Below, piece after piece: positions 57,109-64,000 of a stretch of 64,000 bases of DNA. Within the stretch, counting starts at the first letter, position 1; each line of letters starts with the position of its first letter. Source of the stretch: Dechloromonas sp. TW-R-39-2 (GTDB taxonomy: Bacteria; Pseudomonadota; Gammaproteobacteria; Burkholderiales; Rhodocyclaceae); assembly GCF_016864195.1 (NCBI RefSeq), contig NZ_CP045202.1, positions 3,132,501 through 3,196,500 of the forward strand. The letters run 5' to 3'. Under the pieces are notes generated by a model, which saw only the letters and a program-made list of their open reading frames with translations, was not told the origin of the DNA and did not search any database. The position numbers and the translations under genes are program-made.

Positions 57109-58614
57109 CTATGCCGCCAGTGCTTTGATTGCCTCGAAGCGTTCGGCGCGCTCCCGTGTAATCCGTTCGGCATGTTCGCTGAACATCAAGTGCGCTTGCG
57201 GATTCACAAGGAATTTGCCGTCTGATTTCCTGCCGCGTTTGCCGGGCTGGTTCTCGGTAATATCTGCAAGCCATCCCAGTTCGATTAGCAGGTCTAGTGC
57301 AGCTTCCGGCGTTTGATCGCTCCGGCCTCGCCAGTCTGTTGCATATCGCGTCAGGTCGCCACGCTGGAAGCGTTCCCAGCCTTTACTCAGGATTGCTTCG
57401 GCAGCAGACCGGACAAGATGCAGCACGTCGCCAGCGCCTCGGTCGAGGATTAGATAAACAGCCTCAGAATGCCTATACAAAACGCGCAGAATGCGTTTGG
57501 CTCGCTCAAAGGTATCAATGCTTACCTCGGCTAAGTATTCGCCATTTACGGCGCATTCTACGCAGTGCAGACCGAATGCCAGCCGGCCAAGAAAGCCCGG
57601 AAACTTATCGAGATGTTCGGCGAGCCGTTTTGCTGGCGTGCGTGCCGTGATAATCCGTATTTGGTTGAGATAGTCGGCGTGGCCTTTACGTGCATCCGGG
57701 GCCAACTTCGCCTTTTGCTCAGTGAATATACCGGCATCGTTCCATTCCTGAATTCGGCTGAATATATTCTGAATCGTTGCTGCGGTCAGCAAGCCATGCG
57801 TTGATTCATAATTAACAATATTCGGGGGCGAAATTTGATAAACGAGGAAACGCTGATAAAGGCCATCGGCACCGCCACCTGTTTTACGAAACAGATCAGC
57901 CAGCACATCAGGTTGCATCCCGGCGATAATGCCCACTGAGAACTGCTCGATAAACATCGGCGCAGCCTTGGCTCGATTGACGGTTACGCTGCCACCATCA
58001 AACGCTTGCAGGAAAACGCCACGATCTTTGCCGCCCCCCGCGTTGCCGTAAGCATCAAGCTGTCCGATAAAGCGAGTGATTTCATCGTGGAACAAATTCA
58101 CGCCTTCGGGGTTGTCAATCAGCAGCTTTGCCAGTGCCTCGGTCGTCGTGTCGTCAGCGTGGCGCTGTCGCCACCGTGGGCGGGTATCTCGATTGCCTGC
58201 CGCGTGTTCGGCTTGGGTGCTCTGCGACGATTTAAGCATCTCAGCATTGATTGCCTCAGCGAAGCGTCGAGAGGCTTTCATAATCGGAGACTTCCCAGCG
58301 CCAGACTTGGCCACAAGGCCCAACCATGCGAACGCTGGAACCTCAAAGCCCGGTGCAATCTCCATTCTGGCCCGGTGGTCAATATGATTGCACGCGCTGA
58401 TTAGCGTCAGCAGGCTGTATCCACCTACGTCGAACCCAGATGCAGCGCTGCATTCATTTGCGTATTTGGCAAATGGTGCAGGCAGGCAGTCCAATGGCAA
58501 TGGCGGCACCGGCTGTTCGGCGAATACATCAACCGGCATCGTCCATTCGAGGGTGGTTAGCATTTCCTCAGCCAGGTTGTCGAGGGTGCTCAGTGAGCGT
58601 TCAATTTCATGCAT
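57109..58614 (-). CDS. DUF3987 (YfjI-type) primase/helicase-like ATPase
   Basis: The 501-residue protein has a P-loop KSGAGKSPIMK (residues 103-113) inside the DUF3987 domain and a Walker B-like VNLFHDEITRFIGQLD. GGSVTVNRAK and a C-terminal winged-helix-like part (DLLIELGWLADITENQPGKRGRKS) follow. DUF3987 proteins occur in satellites and plasmids beside primase zinc-finger genes and are thought to act in replication. Its start overlaps the end of the CHC2 gene by 8 nt. It is most likely the element's replicative ATPase. Confidence 0.82.
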   Translation of the reverse strand: MHEIERSLSTLDNLAEEMLTTLEWTMPVDVFAEQPVPPLPLDCLPAPFAKYANECSAASGFDVGGYSLLTLISACNHIDHRARMEIAPGFEVPAFAWLGLVAKSGAGKSPIMKASRRFAEAINAEMLKSSQSTQAEHAAGNRDTRPRWRQRHADDTTTEALAKLLIDNPEGVNLFHDEITRFIGQLDAYGNAGGGKDRGVFLQAFDGGSVTVNRAKAAPMFIEQFSVGIIAGMQPDVLADLFRKTGGGADGLYQRFLVYQISPPNIVNYESTHGLLTAATIQNIFSRIQEWNDAGIFTEQKAKLAPDARKGHADYLNQIRIITARTPAKRLAEHLDKFPGFLGRLAFGLHCVECAVNGEYLAEVSIDTFERAKRILRVLYRHSEAVYLILDRGAGDVLHLVRSAAEAILSKGWERFQRGDLTRYATDWRGRSDQTPEAALDLLIELGWLADITENQPGKRGRKSDGKFLVNPQAHLMFSEHAERITRERAERFEAIKALAA

Positions 58615-59029
58615 GATGCAACCCCGCTGCGGTAACGCCTGCCTGAATGCGGCTGGCTGCCTCTATTACGCGCACAAGGTCGCAGGATGAAAGCTGTCCA
58701 TCATTCGCTATGATTCGTGCAGCAGCGGCCACCACAAGGGCTTCATGGCCGATTGCTCGCAGCACGTCAGCAGCAGGAAATGGGCGGCGCTGTGATTTTC
58801 CGGTGCTCTCTCGCGGGGGAAACAGGTCGGCAATGTCCATGCCCACGGCGGCAACAATCTCATGCACCGAGCACCCGGCGAAGCAATGCACCAAAACGCG
58901 GCCATCATCGCCTTCGGCAATGCTCAGGCTCGGCCCTCGGTCTTCATGTGAGGGGCAGCAGGCTTGCCACTTTCCCGGCCCGGTGCGGCGCACCTTATCA
59001 AGTTTTGAAATGAGGTTGTCGGCAATCAT
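58607..59029 (-). CDS. CHC2-type zinc-finger primase-like protein
   Basis: The 140-residue protein has C25-P-S-H28 and H48-C49-F-A-G-C53 around RGPSLSI, the order of the CHC2 zinc finger of DnaG/P4-type primases. The second half has three intervening residues (CFAGC) rather than the classical two. The remaining 70 residues are Ala-rich and helical. There is no Toprim catalytic core, so priming activity would need a partner, probably the adjacent DUF3987 protein. Confidence 0.75.
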   Translation of the reverse strand: MIADNLISKLDKVRRTGPGKWQACCPSHEDRGPSLSIAEGDDGRVLVHCFAGCSVHEIVAAVGMDIADLFPPRESTGKSQRRPFPAADVLRAIGHEALVVAAAARIIANDGQLSSCDLVRVIEAASRIQAGVTAAGLHHA

Positions 59030-59370
59030 TTCGCCACCTCGTAGTTTCGCCAGATTTCAAGGCGTTGCCGAAGGTGAGAATAAGCGTACATTCCGACGTA
59101 CTCACAACCCATGAATTGATGGATTACAAAAAATCCATTCCCATCGGCTACGTATTTATCAATTGCTGCCTCAATTTGACGTCGAATAAATCCAGTCTTG
59201 CGAAGGTCTGCAATCAATTGCGAGTATGTCGCCTTATCGCCGTGAGCCTTCACGTTGAGATCAATTAGGATAGGCAACTGCGACAATGCTTTGTTTGCGG
59301 TAGAATTGCGGTGTGAATTCTTTTGGGGCTGTGCCGACTCGGTGCGGCCTTTATTTTTGGTTATCATCAT
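59026..59370 (-). CDS. hypothetical protein of the element (114 residues)
   Basis: A polar N-terminal tail (MMITKNKGRTESAQPQKNSHRNS) is followed by a compact domain with DLRKTGFIRRQIEAAIDKYVADGNGFFVI, which looks like a helix-turn-helix or winged-helix element. It ends LEIWRNYEVAK. A regulatory or DNA-binding role is plausible but unproven. It overlaps the CHC2 gene by 4 nt, so both are coupled. Confidence 0.6.
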   Translation of the reverse strand: MMITKNKGRTESAQPQKNSHRNSTANKALSQLPILIDLNVKAHGDKATYSQLIADLRKTGFIRRQIEAAIDKYVADGNGFFVIHQFMGCEYVGMYAYSHLRQRLEIWRNYEVAK

Positions 59371-59376
59371 TCGCCC

Positions 59377-59589
59377 TTATGCAGCCTTCCGACTGTTTTC
59401 AATCTGGGCAACTAGCCATTGATTTATTTCCCCTTCAATCCAACCGACTGATTTAGCACCAAGTCGAATACAAGCCGGGAAATCTCCGGTACGCATATGA
59501 GCGTAGATTGTTGAGCGGGACAACCCGGTACGGGCTTCGACCTGCTTACGGCGCAGGATATTTAATGCAGAATTTACTTGGTTTTTCAT
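59377..59589 (-). CDS. AlpA-family excisionase/transcriptional regulator
   Basis: The 70-residue MerR-like helix-turn-helix protein contains LRRKQVEARTGLSRSTIYAHMRTGDFPACIRLG and a closing VGWIEGEINQWLVAQIE. This is the AlpA pattern: in P4-like and CP4 islands AlpA activates integrase expression or acts as excisionase. It lies between integrase and replication genes, the usual place. Confidence 0.85.
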   Translation of the reverse strand: MKNQVNSALNILRRKQVEARTGLSRSTIYAHMRTGDFPACIRLGAKSVGWIEGEINQWLVAQIENSRKAA

Positions 59590-59690
59590 TTGAGAACACC
59601 TTGAACGTTGCCGTGAAGTAACGGCATGTATTGGATTTTCTCGGAATCACCAAAAACAGAAGAAGACGGATAGCATTGCACTATCCGTCA

Positions 59691-60092
59691 CTATTTAATT
59701 CTCTGTGCAAAACCCTTTTGAATCTTATTTTGAATACTCCAAGATTTTTTAACACCCTCCACCTGTAGAGCATCATCGTTTTTACGGTCAGGGAAGTCTC
59801 TATTTAGCTCAATCAGGGCAACCTTTGCGACAGCATCGTCCTTTGAAAGACCTTCCGTTTTCCTGAACCGCTCGACCATAGCCCAGCGCCACGCATTCTT
59901 ATTTGAGGGGCTCTTTATATCGGCCACACCAAAAGCCACGTTTCTACCTTCACCACGACAAAGAGCAAGCAAACCGTACCCCAGCCACTTCATCACCTCT
60001 GGCGGCAATGGCCTCTGCTCGATCAAATGAACCCCAGCCGTCGCAAGTAACTCAAGCGCCTCAGCATTACTGCCATTTAACTTTTCGAGCAT
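59691..60092 (-). CDS. hypothetical protein of the element (133 residues)
   Basis: Starting MLEKLNGSNAEALELL (an upstream TTG is possible), the protein has LPPEVMKWLGYGLLALCRGEG, AWRWAMVERFRKTEGLSKDDAVAKVAL and SWSIQNKIQKGFAQ. It is soluble and mostly helical. It lies 14 bp after the integrase gene on the same strand and may be coexpressed. No family recognised. The 59590-59690 gap holds no visible gene. Confidence 0.55.
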   Translation of the reverse strand: MLEKLNGSNAEALELLATAGVHLIEQRPLPPEVMKWLGYGLLALCRGEGRNVAFGVADIKSPSNKNAWRWAMVERFRKTEGLSKDDAVAKVALIELNRDFPDRKNDDALQVEGVKKSWSIQNKIQKGFAQRIK

Positions 60093-60106
60093 TGTTTTTC
60101 CCACAA

Positions 60107-61330
60107 TCAAGCCCTCCGCATTGCAATAACATCACCACCAGCCATACATTCATTAAGCATACCCGCCCACCAAGTAAGCAACTCAAACCGCTCCGTGATT
60201 AACTTCGCGTGATTGTATGCAGCACGAATTTTGTTGCGCTCTTGGTGCGCCAAGCAAAGCTCAATCGCTTCACTGCGGAAGTCTTCACCGTTCTCCAATT
60301 TCGCACCGTTCGCCGCTGTCGAGAAAGTTCCACGGATACCGTGCGGCGTAAATTTGCCTTCGTATCCAGCCCGTCGAAACAGATCTCGGATGGCCTCAGG
60401 GGACATGCTCTTCTTTCGATCTGATCTGTGTGGAAAGACGAACTCAAGCGAGCCAGAAAGCGGCTGCATTGATTTGAGAACATCAATCGCGGAATCGGAC
60501 AATGGAACAACGTGGTCTTGCTTGCCCTTCATCCGCTCGCCAGGTATTGCCCATATCTTTTGATCAAAATCGATTTCCCCCCACCTTGCACCAACAACCT
60601 CATTCACACGGCAAACGGTGAACCACATCAGCATCACGGCTGCTTTTGTCGAATATTCACCAACAGCACCATTCACCGCTCGCAGGAAGTCACCTATCTG
60701 CTTTTCCGTTTTCAAGATCGCATGATGACGAACCTGTGTCGGGGTCTTAATCGAGCGGCGCAAAGGGAAGCAAGGATCATCATCACGCCTAAGATTTACG
60801 ACCGCAAAGCGGAATGCGCCACCGATCCACGTTTGCAATAGCTTGGCCTGTGTCGGGCTTCTTTTTGCTACCTTCTTCAAGGTGTCGAGTACGTGCGCCG
60901 GCTTAATATCCTTTACCGGCAACTTGCCCAGCGATGGGAATGCGTCAGCCTCTAATCGTCTCTGAACATTTGCGGCGTACCCTGCCGACCATTCAGACGC
61001 GTTCGACAGCATCCATTCTCGCGCCACACCTTCGAACGTATCGTTTAACTCGTTCGCTCTGACGATTCGATCCAGCTGCCTCTGTCGGCTGGGGTGAATC
61101 CCTTTTTTGACCATCGCCTCCGCATCATTACGAACGAGACGCGCTTCTTTCAGGCTCATTTCCGGATAGGTGCCGATGGCGTACATATTTTCCTTGCCAC
61201 CGATTCGGTAGCGATAGCGCCAAGCCTTCGCGCCGTTCGGTTTGACCTCCAAACACAGCCCATGCATATCAGCCATTCGGTAGAGCTTTTCCCTTGACTG
61301 AGCGTTCTTTACAGCGGTATCTGTGAGCAT
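60107..61330 (-). CDS. tyrosine-type site-specific integrase (P4 family)
   Basis: The 407-residue recombinase has the DUF4102 arm-binding N terminus (MLTDTAVKNAQ; LCLEVKPNGAKAWRYRYRIGGKE). A core-binding domain follows, then the catalytic domain with Arg in FTVCRVNEVVGARW, HGIRGTF (His-x-x-Arg) and the nucleophile Tyr in RAAYNHA. The ATG at 61330 is preceded by AGGAAGG. It lies 196 bp from attR, as expected, and its target appears to be the 3' end of argJ rather than a tRNA gene. Confidence 0.93.
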   Translation of the reverse strand: MLTDTAVKNAQSREKLYRMADMHGLCLEVKPNGAKAWRYRYRIGGKENMYAIGTYPEMSLKEARLVRNDAEAMVKKGIHPSRQRQLDRIVRANELNDTFEGVAREWMLSNASEWSAGYAANVQRRLEADAFPSLGKLPVKDIKPAHVLDTLKKVAKRSPTQAKLLQTWIGGAFRFAVVNLRRDDDPCFPLRRSIKTPTQVRHHAILKTEKQIGDFLRAVNGAVGEYSTKAAVMLMWFTVCRVNEVVGARWGEIDFDQKIWAIPGERMKGKQDHVVPLSDSAIDVLKSMQPLSGSLEFVFPHRSDRKKSMSPEAIRDLFRRAGYEGKFTPHGIRGTFSTAANGAKLENGEDFRSEAIELCLAHQERNKIRAAYNHAKLITERFELLTWWAGMLNECMAGGDVIAMRRA

Positions 61331-61362
61331 TTTTCGCACCTTCCTATGGGTATAAATCTCTG

Positions 61363-61418
61363 TACCCGCTTTCGAGCCACAAGAAAAGCCAGTACATACC
61401 CGCTTTTATACCCGCTTT
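61363..61418 (+). repeat. right-end TACCCGCTTT repeats (candidate integrase arm sites)
   Basis: TACCCGCTTT occurs at 61363-61372, 61397-61406 and 61409-61418, in the same orientation as the two left-end copies. The last two are spaced 12 bp apart, as on the left. Together they give a 2 + 3 arrangement like the P and P' arms of lambda-type attachment sites. They lie upstream of the integrase gene and may also let integrase repress itself. Confidence 0.65.
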
Positions 61419-61460
61419 TTAATCGGAAGTCAATGGAACACCCCGGAACACACAGGCGTA

Positions 61461-61485
61461 AAAAAACCCGCAATAATGCGGGTTT
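61461..61485 (-). terminator. terminator of argJ supplied by the element
   Basis: The minus-strand transcript has AAACCCGC-ATTATT-GCGGGTTTTTTT, an 8-bp stem with a 7-T run, 38 bases after the argJ stop. It lies inside the element, so integration replaces the original argJ 3' end and keeps argJ transcription from running into the integrase gene. Confidence 0.9.
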
Positions 61486-61523
61486 CAAGGAATATTCCGG
61501 AACACGCCGGAACTAGCGTTTTA

Positions 61524-62750
61524 CTAGCTACGGTAGTCGGCGTTGATCTTGACGTAGTCGTAGGAGAAGTCGCAGGTATAGACCTTGGCCTGCGCAGCGC
61601 CCCGACCGAGATCAACCCGCACCGTGATTTCCGCCTGGGCCATCACGCGTGCGCCATCCTCTTCCTTGTAGGCGGCGGCACGTCCACCTTTTTCGGCGAC
61701 CAGCACGTCATCCAGCCAGACCTTGACGCCATCGACGTCGAGATCGGCAATCCCGGCGTAACCGATAGCCGCCAGGATGCGGCCGAGATTCGGGTCGGAG
61801 GCAAAGAAGGCCGTCTTGACCAGCGGCGAATGACCGATGGCGTAACCGACCTTGCGGCACTCTTCGACATCCTTGCCACCTTCGACGGCGACGGTAATGA
61901 ACTTGGTGGCGCCTTCGCCATCGCGCACGATGGCCTGGGCCAACTCGACGGAAACAGCGATCAGCGCCGCCTTGATCTCGGCCCAACCGGCATCGCCGGT
62001 CGATTTGAAACTGGCGCCGGACTGACCGGAAGCGATCATCACGAAGGAGTCGTTGGTCGAGGTATCGCCATCGACCGTGATGCAGTTGAACGACGCATCG
62101 GCCGCTTCCTTGACCAGCTCGTCGAGCAACGGCTGGGCAATGCCGGCATCGGTGGCGACAAAACCGAGCATCGTCGCCATATTCGGCTTGATCATGCCGG
62201 CGCCCTTGGAGACACCGGAAATGGTCACTTTTTTACCGTTGACCGTGACAACACGCGAGGCTGCCTTGGCAATGGTGTCGGTCGTCATGATGCCGTGCGC
62301 AGCGTTGTACCAGTTGTCCGCCTTCAGATCGGCCTGCGCCGCCGGCAAACCGGCCTTGATGCGCTCAACCGGAAGCAGTTCGAGAATGACGCCGGTCGAA
62401 AATGGCAGCACCTGGTCGGCGGCGATGCCAAGAATGGCCCCTACGGCTTCGCAGGTTTCCTGCGCCGCCTGACGACCCGGCTCGCCGGTACCAGCGTTGG
62501 CGATACCGGTATTGATCACCAGCGCACGAATTTCCTTGCCACCGGCCAGATGGTTGCGGCAAAGCTGGACCGGCGCAGCACAAAAGCGGTTTTGCGTGAA
62601 CACGCCAGCCACAGAACACCCTGCATCCAACGCAACCAGCGTCAGATCGCGGCGATTTTTCTTGCGAATTTCGGCTTCGGCAACGCCGAGACGAACGCCC
62701 GGCACGGGAAAAAGTTGATCGGCAGATGGCGTGCTGTAATTGACTGGCAT
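61524..62750 (-). CDS. argJ: bifunctional ornithine acetyltransferase / N-acetylglutamate synthase
   Basis: ArgJ recycles the acetyl group between acetylornithine and glutamate in arginine synthesis. The 408-residue precursor self-cleaves before the Thr in [12 protein letters not shown], visible here. Other motifs are [14 protein letters not shown] and AVFTQNRF-type sequence. The ATG at 62750 begins [11 protein letters not shown]. Its final 22 bases form attR of the integrated element. It lies 49 bp after secA, with a hairpin between. Confidence 0.95.
   Translation of the reverse strand: MPVNYSTPSADQLFPVPGVRLGVAEAEIRKKNRRDLTLVALDAGCSVAGVFTQNRFCAAPVQLCRNHLAGGKEIRALVINTGIANAGTGEPGRQAAQETCEAVGAILGIAADQVLPFSTGVILELLPVERIKAGLPAAQADLKADNWYNAAHGIMTTDTIAKAASRVVTVNGKKVTISGVSKGAGMIKPNMATMLGFVATDAGIAQPLLDELVKEAADASFNCITVDGDTSTNDSFVMIASGQSGASFKSTGDAGWAEIKAALIAVSVELAQAIVRDGEGATKFITVAVEGGKDVEECRKVGYAIGHSPLVKTAFFASDPNLGRILAAIGYAGIADLDVDGVKVWLDDVLVAEKGGRAAAYKEEDGARVMAQAEITVRVDLGRGAAQAKVYTCDFSYDYVKINADYRS
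61526..61547. repeat. attR, 22-bp direct repeat at the argJ 3' end
   Basis: It is identical to 55301-55322. On the minus strand it encodes the last codons of argJ (Ile-Asn-Ala-Asp-Tyr-Arg-Ser). The stop TAG straddles its edge. The repeat keeps argJ intact after insertion, changing only the stop codon from TGA (inferred from the left junction) to TAG. Confidence 0.9.
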
Positions 62751-62770
62751 TCTCGTGGCTCCAAAAGCAT

Positions 62771-62793
62771 CAAGGCACCGCGTGGGTGCCTTG
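62771..62793 (-). other. hairpin between secA and argJ
   Basis: CAAGGCACC and GGTGCCTTG form a 9-bp stem around 5 bases. The following minus-strand sequence has only a short T stretch (GCTTTTGG), so it may be a weak terminator or a partial attenuator between secA and argJ. Confidence 0.5.
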
Positions 62794-62799
62794 GGGGGG

Positions 62800-64000
62800 T
62801 CAGGACAGTTTTCCGTGGCAATGTTTGTATTTTTTACCGCTACCGCAAGGACAAGGGTCGTTTCGGCCAACCTTCGGGCCGGCATCCGATGGCGCGGGAA
62901 CCGCCGCCTCGTCGGTCGAACCTTCCAGAGCCTCATCATAACCGGCATGCTGGTATTGGACGTTCTGGACATCGGCATGCGGCGCCGTTTCCTCGACGTC
63001 TTCCTGCGAGCGAATCTGTACGGTAAAGAGAACGCGGGTCACTTCCTTGCGAATCAGGTCGAGCAGGCCTTCGAAAAGCTCGAAAGCTTCGCGTTTGTAT
63101 TCCTGCTTCGGATTCTTCTGGGCATAGCCGCGCAGGTGGATGCCCTGGCGCAGGTGATCGAGGGCCGCCAGGTGCTCGCGCCAGTGCGTATCGAGGCTCT
63201 GCAACATCACATTGCGCTCGAATTGCTGGAAAGAGTTGTTGCCGACCAGATCGATCTTGGCCTGGTAAGCCTGATCGGCCTCCAGAGTGATGCGGGCCAG
63301 AATCTCTTCGTCGGACAAGGTCGGCTCGCTCTTGAACCATGCGGCGACCGGTGCGACGATCAGCAACTCGGCCGCCAGCGCACGCTCCAGGCCTTCCATG
63401 TCCCATTGTTCCTCAACCGACTCGGCCGGCACATAGGTCCGGAAAATATCGCCGATCACGCTGTGGCGCATGGCGGTAATCGTCTCGGAAATATCCTCGG
63501 TTTCGAGCAGCTCGTTACGCTGCTGGTAGATCACCTTGCGCTGGTCGTTGGAAACGTCGTCGTATTCGAGCAACTGCTTGCGAATGTCGAAGTTACGGGC
63601 TTCGACCTTGCGCTGAGCCGACTCGAGCGAACGGGTGACGAGCGGATGCTCGATCGCTTCGCCTTCCGGCATTTTCAGCTTGTCCATGATGGCGCGCAGG
63701 CGCTCGCCGGCAAAGATGCGCAACAAGGGGTCGTCGAGCGACAGGTAGAAGCGAGAAGAACCGGCATCGCCCTGGCGACCGGCACGGCCGCGCAGCTGGT
63801 TGTCGATCCGGCGCGATTCGTGACGCTCGGAACCAATGATGTGCAGACCACCGGAAGCCAGCACCTGATCGTGCGACTTCTGCCATTCGGCGCGCATTGC
63901 TGCAATGCGGGCTTCGCGCTCGGCTTCGGGCAGCGATTCGTCATGCTTGATCGCCGAGGTTGCCTTTTCGATGCTGCCGCCCAGCACAATGTCGGTACCC
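62800..64000 (-). CDS. secA: protein translocase subunit SecA, C-terminal part (partial)
   Basis: The motor ATPase of the Sec pathway pushes preproteins through SecYEG. The window holds the last 400 residues or so, starting inside the [10 protein letters not shown] motif (motif V) and followed by [25 protein letters not shown] (motif VI region). The helical wing and scaffold domains follow, then the C-terminal zinc finger [17 protein letters not shown] (C-x-C-x8-C-H), which binds SecB. The N-terminal part lies beyond position 64000. Confidence 0.97.
   Translation of the reverse strand, partial: GTDIVLGGSIEKATSAIKHDESLPEAEREARIAAMRAEWQKSHDQVLASGGLHIIGSERHESRRIDNQLRGRAGRQGDAGSSRFYLSLDDPLLRIFAGERLRAIMDKLKMPEGEAIEHPLVTRSLESAQRKVEARNFDIRKQLLEYDDVSNDQRKVIYQQRNELLETEDISETITAMRHSVIGDIFRTYVPAESVEEQWDMEGLERALAAELLIVAPVAAWFKSEPTLSDEEILARITLEADQAYQAKIDLVGNNSFQQFERNVMLQSLDTHWREHLAALDHLRQGIHLRGYAQKNPKQEYKREAFELFEGLLDLIRKEVTRVLFTVQIRSQEDVEETAPHADVQNVQYQHAGYDEALEGSTDEAAVPAPSDAGPKVGRNDPCPCGSGKKYKHCHGKLS

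Larger units (their letters stand above)
55301..61547. mobile_element. satellite-like integrative element inserted in the 3' end of argJ
   Basis: The 6.25-kb segment is bounded by exact 22-bp direct repeats, one of which is the last 22 bases of the argJ reading frame region. It encodes a tyrosine integrase next to the right repeat, an AlpA-like regulator, a CHC2 zinc-finger protein, a DUF3987 ATPase and six small unknown proteins, all on the minus strand. Codon use and base content are visibly more AT-rich than in flanking genes. No structural phage, conjugation or transposase gene is present. This fits a P4-like phage satellite or mobilisable island. Confidence 0.88.

Noticed and set aside
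55301-61547. Known anti-phage defence system, toxin-antitoxin pair or restriction system in the element
   Set aside because: No nuclease, TIR, ATPase-toxin or antitoxin motif was seen in the small genes. The only ATPase is the DUF3987 replication-type protein.

Overview
The window looks like chromosomal DNA of a betaproteobacterium, most likely of the order Rhodocyclales (Dechloromonas/Azonexus-like). This rests on the 16S-tRNA-Ile-tRNA-Ala-23S order, phasins and a PhaJ-like hydratase, the rpe-gph-trpE order, a Porin_4-type porin and the argJ-secA pair. Genus is inferred from gene content, because no database search was possible.

Layout. Positions 1-2434 hold an rRNA operon on the minus strand: 23S start, tRNA-Ala, tRNA-Ile, complete 16S, leader and P1 promoter. 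Next come a lone prepilin-like gene, a CPA2 antiporter, and kdsD-kdsC-lptC-lptA for Kdo synthesis and LPS transport. Two phasin genes follow directly, where lptB/rpoN often sit. From 9.4 to 25 kb are housekeeping and accessory genes: CinA-like protein, EI24 protein, HrpA, CrcB, a GGDEF-EAL protein, glnS, an orphan N6-adenine methyltransferase overlapping pyrF, a flavin reductase, YpfJ, an M23 peptidase, YkgJ and RidA. From 25.3 to 35.2 kb are an orphan gene, a MacA/MacB-like exporter with two separate permeases, a PhaJ-like hydratase, RluF-like protein, FKBP, rplU-rpmA, obgE and proB. A porin and trpCDG follow.

The trp pathway is split. trpGDC (36.6-39.0 kb) is separated from rpe-gph-trpL-trpE (50.2-53.2 kb) by about 11 kb. 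That block holds a GT2-GT39-PAP2 envelope cluster and an acidic amino acid uptake operon (gltI-ansB-gltJKL with a DctB/DctD-like two-component pair resembling AauS/AauR). The uptake operon has a good sigma-54 promoter and two upstream inverted repeats close to the AauR motif. trpE is preceded by an 18-residue leader peptide with four Trp codons at every third position. It overlaps the gph stop codon, and no canonical attenuator terminator follows it.

After apaG, a methyltransferase and an AI-2E-family transporter, a 6.2-kb integrative element occupies 55301-61547, inserted in the 3' end of argJ. It is bounded by 22-bp direct repeats. It carries a tyrosine integrase, an AlpA-like regulator, a CHC2-type zinc-finger protein, a DUF3987 primase/helicase-like protein and six small unknown genes, all on the minus strand. 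No capsid, portal or terminase gene is visible, so it resembles a phage satellite or P4-like island. The ends carry repeated TACCCGC motifs that may be integrase arm sites. An AT-rich region with a 19-bp near-perfect inverted repeat may be its origin or control region. The element rebuilds the argJ stop codon and supplies argJ with a new terminator. The window ends with argJ and the C-terminal part of secA. Most coordinates were set by hand from codons, and start sites are inferences where noted.
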